Positions 25,529-33,967 of a stretch of DNA of 64,000 bases are shown here, one piece after another. Position 1 is the first letter of the stretch. Each line of letters begins with the position of its first letter. Origin of the DNA: Chitinophaga sancti (GTDB lineage Bacteria; Bacteroidota; Bacteroidia; Chitinophagales; Chitinophagaceae); NCBI RefSeq assembly GCF_034087045.1, contig NZ_CP139247.1:4490001-4554000 (forward strand), read 5' to 3'. A program made the position numbers and the translations under genes. The notes below the pieces were generated by a model. That model made no database searches and was not told where the DNA came from. It worked only from the letters and a program-made list of their open reading frames with translations.

Positions 25529-26503
25529 TTATACCGCTATTGAAAGTTGTGGCCGATAATTCTTTAAGGAATTCTGGATCTGTTGTACAGGTACATGCCA
25601 TGTCTTAAATCCCGGATAGGTATCTGAGGTAACCGCTTTGCTTGCAAATAGCACATCTGGCTTACGTCCCATACCTCCCAGATGAAAGTATTGCATGCCT
25701 GCAGTTTTGCCTAGCCCACCTGCTTCTGCCAATAACAAGTGCAATGGTGCATGTTGTAAGTATTGCTCATGTGTAGCGGCCAGATGCAACTGCATCATGT
25801 CATTACAAAACGTGAGTAATACCCCTGCTGTCAATTGCGTACCCCGACATGCCAGTAATAATGCGCTTTCAAATCCACTTGGTCTGAGTATCTGTCTGAA
25901 CCATGCTTTATCAAAATGAGCGCTTCCTGATTGCAGGTGCATACTATTTCTGTAATAAATGTCTGCAAATGTATCCACGTCGTGAATCGACGTCGCCTGC
26001 CTTACCGTATATCCCTTCCGCCGGAGTAGTGACACATTATTGCCGAAGTTTTCGCCATAATTTGCTTCCTGCATAACGGGAGAAAGTGACAGGTCTATCA
26101 GCAGGCTATCGGCATGCCGTTGCAGGCGCCCTGTGCGCAACGGCTTAAAGGTCGCGTGAATGAGGGGATGCAGCAGGATACTCGACTCTGAGATCTGCTG
26201 TTCTTTGAGGAACTGTAAAAACGCAATTTCAAATCGTTCCTGTAAGCCATTGTCCAGCACCGCAAAATTCCGGCTGGCCAGCGGACCTGCAAACCCACTG
26301 ATGGACTTGGTACCATCAGTTCTGCTATTTATTACCACAGGCATCGCGATATAGTCATCACGTTCTTCATAGACCAATAAAACAGGTTCGCCCGGAAATG
26401 TACTGTGATAGTGCCAGGTATGGTTAAAGTCAAATGTGTGGGCGTTTCGGATGTAACGATCCCACCGGGTATTGTCATAAATGGACACAGTAATAAAAGA
26501 CAT
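25529..26503 (-). CDS. FemAB/GNAT-superfamily acyltransferase-like protein
   Basis: The 324-residue protein looks like a member of the FemAB / GNAT 'peptidoglycan bridge' or BioF2-like family. The N-terminal half contains WDRYIRNAH and HYHSTFPGEPVLLVYEERDDYIAMPVVI, the start of the first acyltransferase domain. The second half has ADIYYRNSMHLQSGSAHFDKAWFRQIL and a strand-turn-strand core LLACRGTQLTAGVLLTF. It ends with HLLLAEAGGLGKTAGMQYFHLGGMGRKPDVLFASK, whose HLGGM phrase recurs in this family. Members often act in lipid, peptidoglycan or extracellular polysaccharide synthesis. The acceptor is unknown. ATG 26503 was chosen because upstream in-frame residues (LLLSDFFTCFIEK) have no family match. 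It is divergent from the sigma-54 regulator. Confidence 0.65.
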   Translation of the reverse strand: MSFITVSIYDNTRWDRYIRNAHTFDFNHTWHYHSTFPGEPVLLVYEERDDYIAMPVVINSRTDGTKSISGFAGPLASRNFAVLDNGLQERFEIAFLQFLKEQQISESSILLHPLIHATFKPLRTGRLQRHADSLLIDLSLSPVMQEANYGENFGNNVSLLRRKGYTVRQATSIHDVDTFADIYYRNSMHLQSGSAHFDKAWFRQILRPSGFESALLLACRGTQLTAGVLLTFCNDMMQLHLAATHEQYLQHAPLHLLLAEAGGLGKTAGMQYFHLGGMGRKPDVLFASKAVTSDTYPGFKTWHVPVQQIQNSLKNYRPQLSIAV

Positions 26504-26847
26504 ATTCTCTACTAGTTTTTCAATAAAGCATGTAAAAAAATCACTAAGCAAAAGCAACGATTACGCCATTAAATGGGGTAAAAATTATGAGTTTTATTAA
26601 ATGGCTGGTTCTGGGCAAATCGAACACCTGGCGGAACACAACAGTATGGTACTGTTTTTGTAAAACAGCCCTTTAGATAAAAAATAATTTTACTATCCCT
26701 ATGAGAAACCAACTGGAGAGGAGTAATTCCCCAATCATGAAATCACCAAAAAACATAAGGTGAGAATACAATCCTCCAATCATTTTTCCACCTAAGTGAC
26801 CCATAAAGACTCAAGGTCTATGCCATTATAGTAATTATCTGTGAATC

Positions 26848-26864
26848 AATTACATAATGTAATT
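26848..26864. promoter_or_regulatory. AATTACAT-A-ATGTAATT palindrome
   Basis: Two perfect 8-bp arms flank a single A. The site lies upstream of the CCAA-N4-TTGG sites and 120 nt before the chosen start of the sigma-54 regulator. It could bind a dimeric regulator; the binder is unknown. Confidence 0.4.
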
Positions 26865-26880
26865 CTCACAACCATGCTGG

Positions 26881-26926
26881 CTCCAATATATTGGAGTTAT
26901 CCAACTGCGTGTCCAAAATGTTGGAG
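26881..26926. promoter_or_regulatory. Tandem CCAA-N4-TTGG operator-like sites
   Basis: Two sites, CTCCAATATATTGGAG (26881-26896, perfect palindrome) and GTCCAAAATGTTGGAG (26911-26926), are centred 30 bp apart, about three helical turns. Between them TTGGA-GTTA-TCCAA forms a third, inverted match. The spacing suggests cooperative binding on one DNA face. Confidence 0.5.
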
Positions 26927-26930
26927 TCTT

Positions 26931-26958
26931 GCCTGCTCGTGACCGGTCACGAGCAGGC
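26931..26958. promoter_or_regulatory. 28-bp perfect palindrome before the sigma-54 regulator gene
   Basis: The arm GCCTGCTCGTGACC is followed directly by its exact reverse complement, with no spacer, 26 nt before ATG 26984. It is more GC-rich than its surroundings. It could be an operator, a leader hairpin or an extruding cruciform. Its presence argues against translation starting upstream at 26891 or 26918. Confidence 0.5.
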
Positions 26959-26983
26959 CAATCTGTTAACGAAAGCTGGGAAT

Positions 26984-28489
26984 ATGGACTTATTCGGGTT
27001 GTTAGAATGGTTGGTTCCCAGGGAAACCACGGGTACACAACCGGATCATGATGCTGTGAAAGGGATTAATAGTGAAGCGGAATTGATGGCGTTTATACAG
27101 TCTGTACTCAGACCGTATTTACAAACTATTTCGATTTTGATCGGCATGGCCGATGCAGACGGTGTGATCACCAGCTGGTGGTTACATGCTGACAATACTT
27201 TTGTGTTTCCGGGTTTTCCGGATAAGGTCCTTCCTATGTATCTATCCAGCCGTACCTCCAATATTTTGGAGGTGCATACCCCGGATCGTAGAGATGCTTT
27301 CCAGACCACTTTATTTAAAAATGGTATAAAAGAGGCCCTGATACAGCCATTACACTATCAGGATAAAAATTTAGGATTTCTTTGTTTACTTTCTCAGACC
27401 AGCCATACATTTTCATCCGCCCTGCAATCTGTCGTTAACAGATCTGCAGGGTTATTCGCCGCTGCATGTCTGCAGGTATTACTGTTACAACTTGCAGAAG
27501 AATACCGGCAAAAGGCGACCGGGGCGTTGCCACTGGCCGTGAATAATTCAGGGATGATAGGCGGGAAGGCGTTACAACCTGCTTTACATTTAGTATCTCA
27601 GGTTGCGCCTACAAGTGCGACGGTATTGTTAACCGGCGAAACAGGTACAGGAAAGGAGTTATTTGCTGCTGCCATTCACAACGCTTCGCCGAGGAAAAAC
27701 AATATGATGATAAAAGTCAATTGTGCTGCATTACCGCCACAACTGATCGAATCAGAATTATTCGGTCATGAAAAAGGTGCATTTACAGGTGCATTGCAAC
27801 GCCGGATCGGTAAGTTTGAACTCGCTGATAAAAGCACTTTATTTTTAGATGAAATAGGAGAGTTGCCACTGGAATTGCAGGCGAAATTATTACGCGCCTT
27901 GCAGGAAAAAGAAATAGAGCGGCTGGGCGGCAACAACATCATCAAAGTAGATGTTCGCATTGTCGCCGCCACCAACAAAAATCTTGAAGATGAAGTGGCG
28001 AACGGCAGGTTTAGGGAAGATCTATATTATCGTTTGTGTGTATTCCCTATTCACCTACCACCACTCCGTGAGCGGAAAGATGACATCCCTGTTTTGCTCC
28101 AGCACTTTGCCGGCAGTGCTGCCCTGCGATATGGGAAAAAAATCAGGGGCATTAACCCTGCCAGTATAGCAGCACTGGTCAGTTACCGGTGGCCGGGCAA
28201 TATCCGGGAACTGGAAAACCTGGTAGAGCGGGCGGTCATTACCTCCACTGATCTATATATTATGATCACACCGCCACATAGCAGACAGGTGGCGGCATCG
28301 TCAGATACTTCACCCCCCGCTTCCACATTGGCAGAAAGAGAAAAAGCAGCAATCATCCAGGTCTTGCAACAATGCAATGGTAAGATCAGAGGCCCGCAGG
28401 GCGCAGCAGCAATGCTGGATATTAAACCCACTACCCTGGAGGCCAGGATGAAAAAACTGGGTATTGTGAAAAAGCATGTATTACGATAG
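26984..28489 (+). CDS. Sigma-54-dependent transcriptional activator (GAF - AAA+ - Fis-type HTH)
   Basis: The 501-residue protein is an NtrC-family activator. The N-terminal ~190 residues form a GAF-like sensor (TISILIGMADADGVITSWWLH, IKEALIQPLHYQDKNLGFLCLL). The central AAA+ domain has Walker A TGETGTGKELF, the sigma-54-contacting GAFTGA loop, Walker B STLFLDEIGELP, and the arginine-finger region YYRLCVFPIHLPPLRERKDD. The C-terminus is a Fis-type helix-turn-helix (PQGAAAMLDIKPTTLEARMKKLG). It lacks a receiver domain, so activity is probably controlled by a ligand bound to the GAF domain. ATG 26984 was chosen because upstream sequence is full of operator-like palindromes; ATG 26918 or TTG 26891 remain possible. 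A fourth CCAA-N4-TTGG site lies inside the gene at 27254. It converges with the response regulator, leaving 3 nt between stops. Confidence 0.88.
   Translation: MDLFGLLEWLVPRETTGTQPDHDAVKGINSEAELMAFIQSVLRPYLQTISILIGMADADGVITSWWLHADNTFVFPGFPDKVLPMYLSSRTSNILEVHTPDRRDAFQTTLFKNGIKEALIQPLHYQDKNLGFLCLLSQTSHTFSSALQSVVNRSAGLFAAACLQVLLLQLAEEYRQKATGALPLAVNNSGMIGGKALQPALHLVSQVAPTSATVLLTGETGTGKELFAAAIHNASPRKNNMMIKVNCAALPPQLIESELFGHEKGAFTGALQRRIGKFELADKSTLFLDEIGELPLELQAKLLRALQEKEIERLGGNNIIKVDVRIVAATNKNLEDEVANGRFREDLYYRLCVFPIHLPPLRERKDDIPVLLQHFAGSAALRYGKKIRGINPASIAALVSYRWPGNIRELENLVERAVITSTDLYIMITPPHSRQVAASSDTSPPASTLAEREKAAIIQVLQQCNGKIRGPQGAAAMLDIKPTTLEARMKKLGIVKKHVLR
27254..27273. promoter_or_regulatory. 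Intragenic ACCTCCAA-TATT-TTGGAGGT palindrome
   Basis: Perfect 8-bp arms around TATT, matching the core of the two upstream CCAA-N4-TTGG sites and lying about 350 bp downstream inside the regulator gene. Such spacing would allow looping repression or autoregulation. Because it also encodes protein, chance cannot be excluded. Confidence 0.4.
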
Positions 28490-28492
28490 GTG

Positions 28493-29167
28493 TCATCTCA
28501 TAGCGCCAGCGTAACCGATGGCAAACTTCACGAGCGCGTTTGGGCCTGACAACTGTAATTTCTTGGTGATATTATGCCGATGATTATCGACGGTCCTGAC
28601 ACTAATGCATTTATAAGATGCAATGTCCCTGCTGCTCATACCTCTGGCTATCATGCTTAGTATTTTAGCCTCCGTTTTACTCAACCTGTCATTGATGGCG
28701 AGTGTGCTTACCTCTGGTAGCATCACATTTTCCCTGATATAATTTCGCGTATCCCTGATGTGATGAAACCTGCTGATACGTGAGTGGATACTTTTGAGTA
28801 ATTCCTCGCCGGTAAAAGGGGCTACGAGATAATCATCTGCACCGAGGTTCATGCCTTTGCGCATATTAGCGGGCATATTCGGACGGGAAAAGAGAATAAA
28901 AGGTATAGGCTTCAGCACTGAATCATTTCTGAGTGTAATCAGGAACTGATACCCTGTGGCGTCCTGGACGATAGCATCGCAGAGAATGAGGTCGGGGTGA
29001 TGTTGATGAGCCAGTCCTATACCTTCCGTAATGGAACTGGTATTGAGAATCGTGTATTGCTCCGTAAGCAATTGCCGGATTTTCCGGGCCATGCCTGCAT
29101 CGGCGGTAACTAAGAGTATTCGCTGGGTAGCGTAATTAAGCCCAGGGTCGTTGTTAGGTGCGTTCAT
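28493..29167 (-). CDS. LuxR/NarL-type response regulator with atypical receiver
   Basis: The 224-residue protein has an N-terminal receiver domain (about 16-135) and a C-terminal LuxR-type helix-turn-helix. The HTH reads LSKTEAKILSMIARGMSSRDIASYKCISVRTVDNHRHNITKKLQL. The likely phospho-acceptor is Asp64 in LILCDAIVQD. Two other receiver features are altered. The acidic pair reads TAD (21-23), and the conserved lysine of the usual YLTKPF motif is alanine (YLVAPF, Ala116). Receivers lacking this lysine often do not respond to phosphorylation in the classic way. ATG 29167 was chosen as the start of family-like sequence. No histidine kinase is adjacent. It converges with the sigma-54 activator, and its target genes are unknown. 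Confidence 0.8.
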   Translation of the reverse strand: MNAPNNDPGLNYATQRILLVTADAGMARKIRQLLTEQYTILNTSSITEGIGLAHQHHPDLILCDAIVQDATGYQFLITLRNDSVLKPIPFILFSRPNMPANMRKGMNLGADDYLVAPFTGEELLKSIHSRISRFHHIRDTRNYIRENVMLPEVSTLAINDRLSKTEAKILSMIARGMSSRDIASYKCISVRTVDNHRHNITKKLQLSGPNALVKFAIGYAGAMR

Positions 29168-29339
29168 GGTATATGGTTTTTCCCATACGGTTGATATGAG
29201 AATAATCAATCGTTGTTGAATCTAATTAATGGTTTAGGATCGGAATAGAATAATAACAATCTTAGGGAGGCTTTACAGAAAAGATATGGGGTTTTTTGAG
29301 TGCGAGACCTCTGTAAAGATATTGAAAAAATTTTAAGAA

Positions 29340-29368
29340 AAACGCTTCTGCGGTGAGCAGAAGCGTTT
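29340..29368 (-). terminator. Terminator of the minus-strand sugar dehydrogenase unit
   Basis: A perfect 12-bp stem (AAACGCTTCTGC with its complement) around a 5-nt loop, followed on the minus strand by TTCTTAAAATTTT. It lies 22 nt after the stop of the dehydrogenase and separates it from the response regulator. Confidence 0.8.
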
Positions 29369-29390
29369 GCTATAAATGAGATATAATGCA

Positions 29391-30710
29391 TTATAAGCGG
29401 CAGTCAACCAGATTTCGGTCAATGCAGGCTTTGGTATCGAAGATAACGCCATTGTTGCGTTTGTACTTTTTGAAATCGAAAGTTAAAAACTCTTTGTGTG
29501 CAACGGCTATGATAATACCATCATAGATTTCATTTTCATTCAATGAAGTAACAATGTCAAGACCATATTCATGTTTTACTTCTTCCGGATCTGCCCATGG
29601 ATCATAGATCGTCACATCCAGACCGAAGTCAATTAATTCATGATAGATATCCACTACCCTGGTATTGCGTACGTCCGGACAATTTTCCTTGAACGTAATA
29701 CCCATGATCAGAATTTTTGACCCCTTGATCTTATGATCTTTTTCGATCATAAGTTTTACTATCTTGTTGGCTACAAAGTGCCCCATATGGTCATTCACCC
29801 TGCGGCCGGAAAGGATGACCTGCGGGTGATAACCGAGAGCTTCTGCTTTGTGCGCCAGGTAGTAAGGATCCACCCCAATGCAGTGACCACCCACCAATCC
29901 TGGTTTATATTTTAAGAAATTCCATTTTGTACCGGCAGCTTCTATTACATCGTTGGTATCGATACCTACTTTGTCAAAGATGAGGGCCAGTTCATTTACA
30001 AATGAAATGTTGATGTCGCGCTGTGCATTCTCAATGGCTTTCGAAGCTTCTGCTACTTTGATGCTGGGAGCTTTGTGGGTACCAGCGGTAATAATGCTTG
30101 CGTACAATGCATCTACATAACCAGCTATTTCAGGGGTAGAACCACTGGTGACTTTACGGATTTTTGTAAGGGTGTTAACTTTGTCACCCGGATTGATCCT
30201 TTCCGGAGAATAGCCTGCGAAGAAATCTTTGTTGAATACAAGACCAGAGGTTTTTTCCAGTACAGGTACGCAATCTTCTTCTGTACAGCCGGGGTATACT
30301 GTAGATTCATAGATGATTACATCGCCAGCTTTCAAAATACTGCCAAGCATGGAAGATGCACTGAGAAGTGGCTTGAGATCGGGGGATTTAAATTCATCAA
30401 TGGGGGTAGGGACTGTGACAATAAAGACATTGTATTGTGACAAATCTTTTTTGTCGGAAGAAAATGTGAGTCCTTTGGGCGCACCTTCTTTTTTTCGGTC
30501 CTGGATCACCTGCTTTAATTCATCCAGGTTGGCTTCTTTGGTTCTGTCCTGTCCTTTGCTTAATTCCTTTACACGATCTGAATTGATGTCAAAGCCCAGT
30601 ACGGGGTACTTTTTCGCGAATTCTATGGCAAGGGGTAAGCCGACATAGCCGAGGCCAATGATGGCGATGCGGCTGTTTTCTGGTACGTGTTGCTGTACAA
30701 CGGGCTGCAT
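29391..30710 (-). CDS. UDP-HexNAc 6-dehydrogenase (WbpA/TviB-type nucleotide-sugar dehydrogenase)
   Basis: The 439-residue protein has the three domains of UDP-sugar dehydrogenases. The NAD-binding domain begins with [22 protein letters not shown] central helix contains [25 protein letters not shown]. The C-terminal domain starts near [21 protein letters not shown]. The catalytic cysteine lies in [15 protein letters not shown], and the sequence style is that of the WbpA/TviB group, which oxidises UDP-GlcNAc or UDP-GalNAc at C6 to the uronic acid. It is probably co-transcribed with the phosphatase gene upstream (22-nt gap) and points to a HexNAc uronic acid in a surface polymer. It lies apart from the main polysaccharide operon, so which polymer uses its product is inferred. 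Confidence 0.9.
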   Translation of the reverse strand: MQPVVQQHVPENSRIAIIGLGYVGLPLAIEFAKKYPVLGFDINSDRVKELSKGQDRTKEANLDELKQVIQDRKKEGAPKGLTFSSDKKDLSQYNVFIVTVPTPIDEFKSPDLKPLLSASSMLGSILKAGDVIIYESTVYPGCTEEDCVPVLEKTSGLVFNKDFFAGYSPERINPGDKVNTLTKIRKVTSGSTPEIAGYVDALYASIITAGTHKAPSIKVAEASKAIENAQRDINISFVNELALIFDKVGIDTNDVIEAAGTKWNFLKYKPGLVGGHCIGVDPYYLAHKAEALGYHPQVILSGRRVNDHMGHFVANKIVKLMIEKDHKIKGSKILIMGITFKENCPDVRNTRVVDIYHELIDFGLDVTIYDPWADPEEVKHEYGLDIVTSLNENEIYDGIIIAVAHKEFLTFDFKKYKRNNGVIFDTKACIDRNLVDCRL

Positions 30711-30732
30711 AATTGAAGTAAGGATTAAATAA

Positions 30733-31494
30733 TTAGATAGATTGTGGTACTATTTGTATTGTATTATTTTTGAATGCATAAGTTTCCAGCAATTTCACCA
30801 GTTTTTTATCTTTCGCAATTGATTTAATTGCCTGCAGATGCTTGCTATGATGCAAATCAGTCCCGATAAAGTCAATCAATTTATTTTCAATCAGCCATTC
30901 CGCAGCTTTCTGAATATGCCTGCCGTAGTACCCGGTCAGGGAGAGCAGGTTTACCTGCAGATGACAGCCTCTTTGCTTGAATACCTTGTATTCTTCCAGT
31001 TGCGTATGGTAGTAATTATACCTTTCAGGGTGTGCCATTACCGGGCGATAGCCCTGTGCGGCGAGTTCAAATAGCCATTGATGCAATTGGGGGGGAGCGC
31101 TCATAAATGAGATTTCCACCAGCACCAGCTCACCATCCAGTGTCATGAGCGGAGCCTTCATCAGGTCTTCAAAAAATTCATCCATGTAGTATTCTGCTGC
31201 ATGGTGAAACTGCACCGGGATATTTTTTTCAGCCAGTGCATTTTTTACTTGTTGGTAAGGTTCACTCAGGGTTTCGGCCGAGTTTGGATAACGATCCATC
31301 ATACAGTGTGGGGTCGTTATCACGTGCTGAATACCGAGTGAATGTAAGGTTTCAATAAATTCAATGGACGTGTCGAGGTCTTGCGAACCGTCGTCCACGG
31401 CAGGTAACAGATGTGAATGAATATCAGTGCCAATACCTGCCAGGAAAGGCAGGATCGTCTCGACATTTTCAGATTTTTTACGGAAGAAAAACAT
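30733..31494 (-). CDS. CpsB/YwqE-type PHP-family tyrosine-protein phosphatase
   Basis: The 253-residue protein is a PHP-domain metal-dependent phosphatase of the CpsB/CapC/YwqE group. Metal-binding motifs are [16 protein letters not shown] near the N-terminus (H-x-H and paired Asp), ITTPHCM, and AHPERYNYY in the middle. The fourth is [11 protein letters not shown] near residue 215. These phosphatases remove phosphate from the tyrosine tail of BY-kinases such as Wzc/CpsD and so reset chain-length control. The only BY-kinase in the window is at 304-2703, 28 kb away, with its (Gly-Tyr)7 tail as likely substrate. It lies 9 nt downstream of the methionine sulfoxide reductase gene and 22 nt before the UDP-HexNAc dehydrogenase. 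Confidence 0.88.
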   Translation of the reverse strand: MFFFRKKSENVETILPFLAGIGTDIHSHLLPAVDDGSQDLDTSIEFIETLHSLGIQHVITTPHCMMDRYPNSAETLSEPYQQVKNALAEKNIPVQFHHAAEYYMDEFFEDLMKAPLMTLDGELVLVEISFMSAPPQLHQWLFELAAQGYRPVMAHPERYNYYHTQLEEYKVFKQRGCHLQVNLLSLTGYYGRHIQKAAEWLIENKLIDFIGTDLHHSKHLQAIKSIAKDKKLVKLLETYAFKNNTIQIVPQSI

Positions 31495-31503
31495 AATGGT
31501 AAA

Positions 31504-31983
31504 TTATTCCTCAAAGTTCAGGCCGGAGATTATTTCCTCCAGGTATTGTTGGTCTGTTTCGTCAAAATGTGACAGGTGTTCGCTATCTACATCCAGTACG
31601 CCGATCACTTCGCCCTGGCGGATGATGGGTAATACGATTTCGGATCGCGAGAGACTTGAGCAGGCAATATGCCCAGGGAATTTTTCAACGTCAGGAACAA
31701 TGAGGGTAACGGACTGTGCCCAGCTGGCGCCACATACGCCACGTCCTTTTTTAATGCGGGTGCAGGCTACAGGACCCTGGAAGGGGCCAAGGACCAGTTC
31801 ATCTCCTTTTACCAGGTAAAATCCAATCCAAAACCAGTTAAATTGTTCTTTCAGGGCAGCTACTGTATTAGCGAGGTTCGCCACGAGATCGGGTTCACCA
31901 TCGATCAGTGCCTTGATTTGCGGAATGATAGATTGGTATTGGGCTACCTTGTCTCCTTGTACAATGCTTAAATCTTCTGCCAT
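31504..31983 (-). CDS. msrC: Free methionine-(R)-sulfoxide reductase (GAF-domain fRMsr)
   Basis: The 159-residue single-GAF-domain protein has all three conserved cysteines of the family. They are Cys74 in GPVACTRI, Cys84 in GRGVCGASW, and Cys108 in HIACSSLSRSEIVLP. Their spacing (10 and 24 residues) equals that of the Escherichia coli enzyme (Cys84, 94, 118). The enzyme reduces free methionine-R-sulfoxide in the cytoplasm, using thioredoxin. ATG 31983 was chosen because it starts the family-like sequence; upstream in-frame residues are unrelated. Only 9 nt separate it from the phosphatase gene, so the three minus-strand genes may form one operon, although the functions are not clearly linked. 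Confidence 0.9.
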   Translation of the reverse strand: MAEDLSIVQGDKVAQYQSIIPQIKALIDGEPDLVANLANTVAALKEQFNWFWIGFYLVKGDELVLGPFQGPVACTRIKKGRGVCGASWAQSVTLIVPDVEKFPGHIACSSLSRSEIVLPIIRQGEVIGVLDVDSEHLSHFDETDQQYLEEIISGLNFEE

Positions 31984-32258
31984 AAGGTGCAAATATACGG
32001 TAAACCGGGGATATGAGCCAGACCAGCCACTACCGTACTTAAAAGATAAAATGAACAAATAATTTGTCGTATATTCAGGGCGTATTTTTAGCCTGACAGC
32101 CCGTTCTTCCTTTAACGGTGCACCTATTGAAAAACCCCACGCAAACAAAACCTTTAAAAGACTTCAAACATGAAAACCATTCATTCGCCGCCACAAGCAT
32201 AATGCTTGTCATTCAGCATTCAAATTGCCAGTTGTTTATAATGCCAACCGGGTTTTAG

Positions 32259-32266
32259 TATATTTG
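32259..32266 (+). promoter_or_regulatory. Candidate -7 element (TATATTTG) for idi
   Basis: TATATTTG matches the Bacteroidota TAnnTTTG consensus. It ends 8 nt before the idi ATG, so the transcript would have almost no leader. A -33 element is not clearly placed. Confidence 0.4.
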
Positions 32267-32274
32267 TTACGATT

Positions 32275-32790
32275 ATGGAAGCACAGGTAATTCTAGTTAA
32301 CGAACAGGATGAAGTGACGGGGGTAATGGAGAAGATGGAAGCCCATCGGAAAGGACTATTACATAGGGCGTTTTCTGTATTTATCAGGAACGATGCCGGA
32401 GACATGCTGTTACATCAGCGTGCACTTGATAAGTATCATTCAGGTGGATTATGGACCAATGCATGCTGTAGCCATCCTATGCCAGGAGAAACGGTTACAC
32501 AGGCTGCCCACAGACGATTAACAGAAGAAATGGGTTTTGACTGCCCGTTGTCCGAATTGTTTCAGTTTACCTACCGTACAGATTTTGATAATGGCCTGAT
32601 TGAGCATGAGTATGACCATGTACTCATGGGGACATATAACGGTACAATTAACCCGAACCCGCAGGAAGTCAACGACCATCGGTTTATTTCCATTGAAACA
32701 ATAACCCGGTTGTTGCAGGAACAACCCGCACAGTTTACCAGCTGGTTTAAGCTGGCTTTTCCAAAAGTTATTGAGCATCTGGGCAAATAA
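32275..32790 (+). CDS. idi: Isopentenyl-diphosphate delta-isomerase, type I (Nudix)
   Basis: The 171-residue protein matches type I IPP isomerases. Catalytic Cys65 is in TNACCSHP, aligning with Cys67 of the Escherichia coli enzyme. The Nudix box covers PGETVTQAAHRRLTEEMGF. The acid/metal region with the second catalytic Glu is in GLIEHEYDHVLMG. It interconverts IPP and DMAPP in the cytoplasm, supplying both units for isoprenoid synthesis. The next gene, 153 nt downstream, is a class I terpene synthase, so this isomerase may supply a dedicated terpenoid pathway as well as general metabolism. No prenyl-diphosphate synthase is nearby. Confidence 0.96.
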   Translation: MEAQVILVNEQDEVTGVMEKMEAHRKGLLHRAFSVFIRNDAGDMLLHQRALDKYHSGGLWTNACCSHPMPGETVTQAAHRRLTEEMGFDCPLSELFQFTYRTDFDNGLIEHEYDHVLMGTYNGTINPNPQEVNDHRFISIETITRLLQEQPAQFTSWFKLAFPKVIEHLGK

Positions 32791-32943
32791 GGTTGTCAAA
32801 ATGCAGTAAGAGAGCAAGGGAGCCGTCATTATTAATGACTGCACCGGGAACTCTTTTTCCTGAATGTTTGAGGGTTTGATCATCCGGCGCCTCCGGAAGG
32901 TCGGGCCCTTCCTCATTTCTACGCCCTTAATTGCCGCAGATGC

Positions 32944-33930
32944 ATGTACCCACTCAAAATCCTTTTTTTTATGCCAACGATCATTATGCCACGGATAGTT
33001 TATCCGTTCCCCTCATTTATTAACCAGCATGTAGAAGCTGCACACGCCCAGAACCTGGCCTTTGTTACTCAGTTCGGTCTTGTCAATTCGCCTGAAGGCA
33101 TTGCTAAATTTAATAAAGCACGCTTTGCATGGCTGGCAGCAAGGGCTTTCCCGTATGCAGACCTCCATGAGCTTTGTGTGATCGCCAACTTTAATACCTG
33201 GCTTTTTATGCTCGACGACCAGTGCGATGAAGCACAACTGGGTAAAAAAGCGGTATACCTGGAGAGCGTGACGGACAGTTTTATGCAAATCTTACGTAAT
33301 AATACGCCAGTGGATAGTATCCTCGGCCGCAGTTTTGCAGATATCTGGAACCGCATGCAGGCATTAGGTTCTCCGGGCTGGCAATTAAGGTTTATCAGGA
33401 GTATGGAAGAGTACTTTACTTCCTGCCATTGGGAGGCCGGTAACCGCGCCGCCAATGTTACGCCAACTGTAGCAGAATACGTGACCATGCGCCCTTATAC
33501 CGGCGCACTGTTTGCAGATGTGGAGGCCATTGAAATCATCGAAAAAGTTTACCTCCCTTCTGAAATTCTGCAACATTTTATCGTGCAGAGATTGGTTTTA
33601 GCTTGTAATAATATTGTATGCTGGAGCAACGACATTTTCTCCTGCGCCAAGGAAGCAAAACAGGGTGATGTGCACAATCTCGTGCTTGTATTACGCCATG
33701 AACGACAGTTATCTCTGCAGGAAGCTGTAGATGAAACTGCACGTATGCACAATGAAGAGGTGAAACTGTTCACCGCACTCGAAAAACTGGTGCCGTCTTT
33801 TGGAGAAGTAATGGATAAGGAACTGGAAAGGTTTATTATGATCCTGCGGTCGTGGATCACCGCAAATTATGACTGGAGTTTTTATGATACCGGAAGGTAC
33901 CAGGTAAGAGAGGTTGAAATCGCGCATTAG
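32944..33930 (+). CDS. Class I terpene synthase
   Basis: The 328-residue protein is a bacterial class I terpene cyclase. The aspartate-rich metal motif is Asp91-Asp92-x-x-Asp95 in FMLDDQCDE. The NSE triad is Asn229-Asp230, Ser233 and Glu237 in [10 protein letters not shown]. The C-terminal Arg-Tyr pair is in DTGRYQ. Metal-bound diphosphate of FPP or GGPP is ionised and the carbocation cyclised; the product cannot be read from sequence. I recall that a characterised Chitinophaga pinensis synthase makes 18-hydroxydolabella-3,7-diene; whether this is its orthologue needs alignment. ATG 32971 or 32986 may be the true start, since conserved-looking sequence begins at [12 protein letters not shown]. 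It lies downstream of idi and shares a terminator with the convergent membrane-protein gene. Confidence 0.9.
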   Translation: MYPLKILFFMPTIIMPRIVYPFPSFINQHVEAAHAQNLAFVTQFGLVNSPEGIAKFNKARFAWLAARAFPYADLHELCVIANFNTWLFMLDDQCDEAQLGKKAVYLESVTDSFMQILRNNTPVDSILGRSFADIWNRMQALGSPGWQLRFIRSMEEYFTSCHWEAGNRAANVTPTVAEYVTMRPYTGALFADVEAIEIIEKVYLPSEILQHFIVQRLVLACNNIVCWSNDIFSCAKEAKQGDVHNLVLVLRHERQLSLQEAVDETARMHNEEVKLFTALEKLVPSFGEVMDKELERFIMILRSWITANYDWSFYDTGRYQVREVEIAH

Positions 33931-33937
33931 TTGCAGG

Positions 33938-33967
33938 AAAAGGCTGATCCATCACGATCAGCCTTTT
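33938..33967. terminator. Bidirectional terminator
   Basis: A perfect 12-bp stem (AAAAGGCTGATC with its complement) around CATCAC, flanked by A and T runs on both sides. It ends the terpene synthase transcript and overlaps the last codons of the convergent membrane-protein gene. Confidence 0.88.

Larger units (their letters stand above)
26504..26983. other. Divergent regulatory region with clustered palindromes
   Basis: This 480-bp region between the FemAB/GNAT-like gene and the sigma-54 regulator has no gene. It carries AATTACAT-A-ATGTAATT, CTCCAATATATTGGAG, a second CCAA-N4-TTGG site, a half-site CCTCCAAT near 26774, and a 28-bp perfect palindrome. They are listed separately. Confidence 0.65.

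Noticed and set aside
26891..26983. Upstream starts (TTG 26891 or ATG 26918) for the sigma-54 activator
   Set aside because: The added residues have no family look and the DNA is a dense set of palindromes, including a 28-bp perfect one. ATG 26984 is more likely, but this is not proven.
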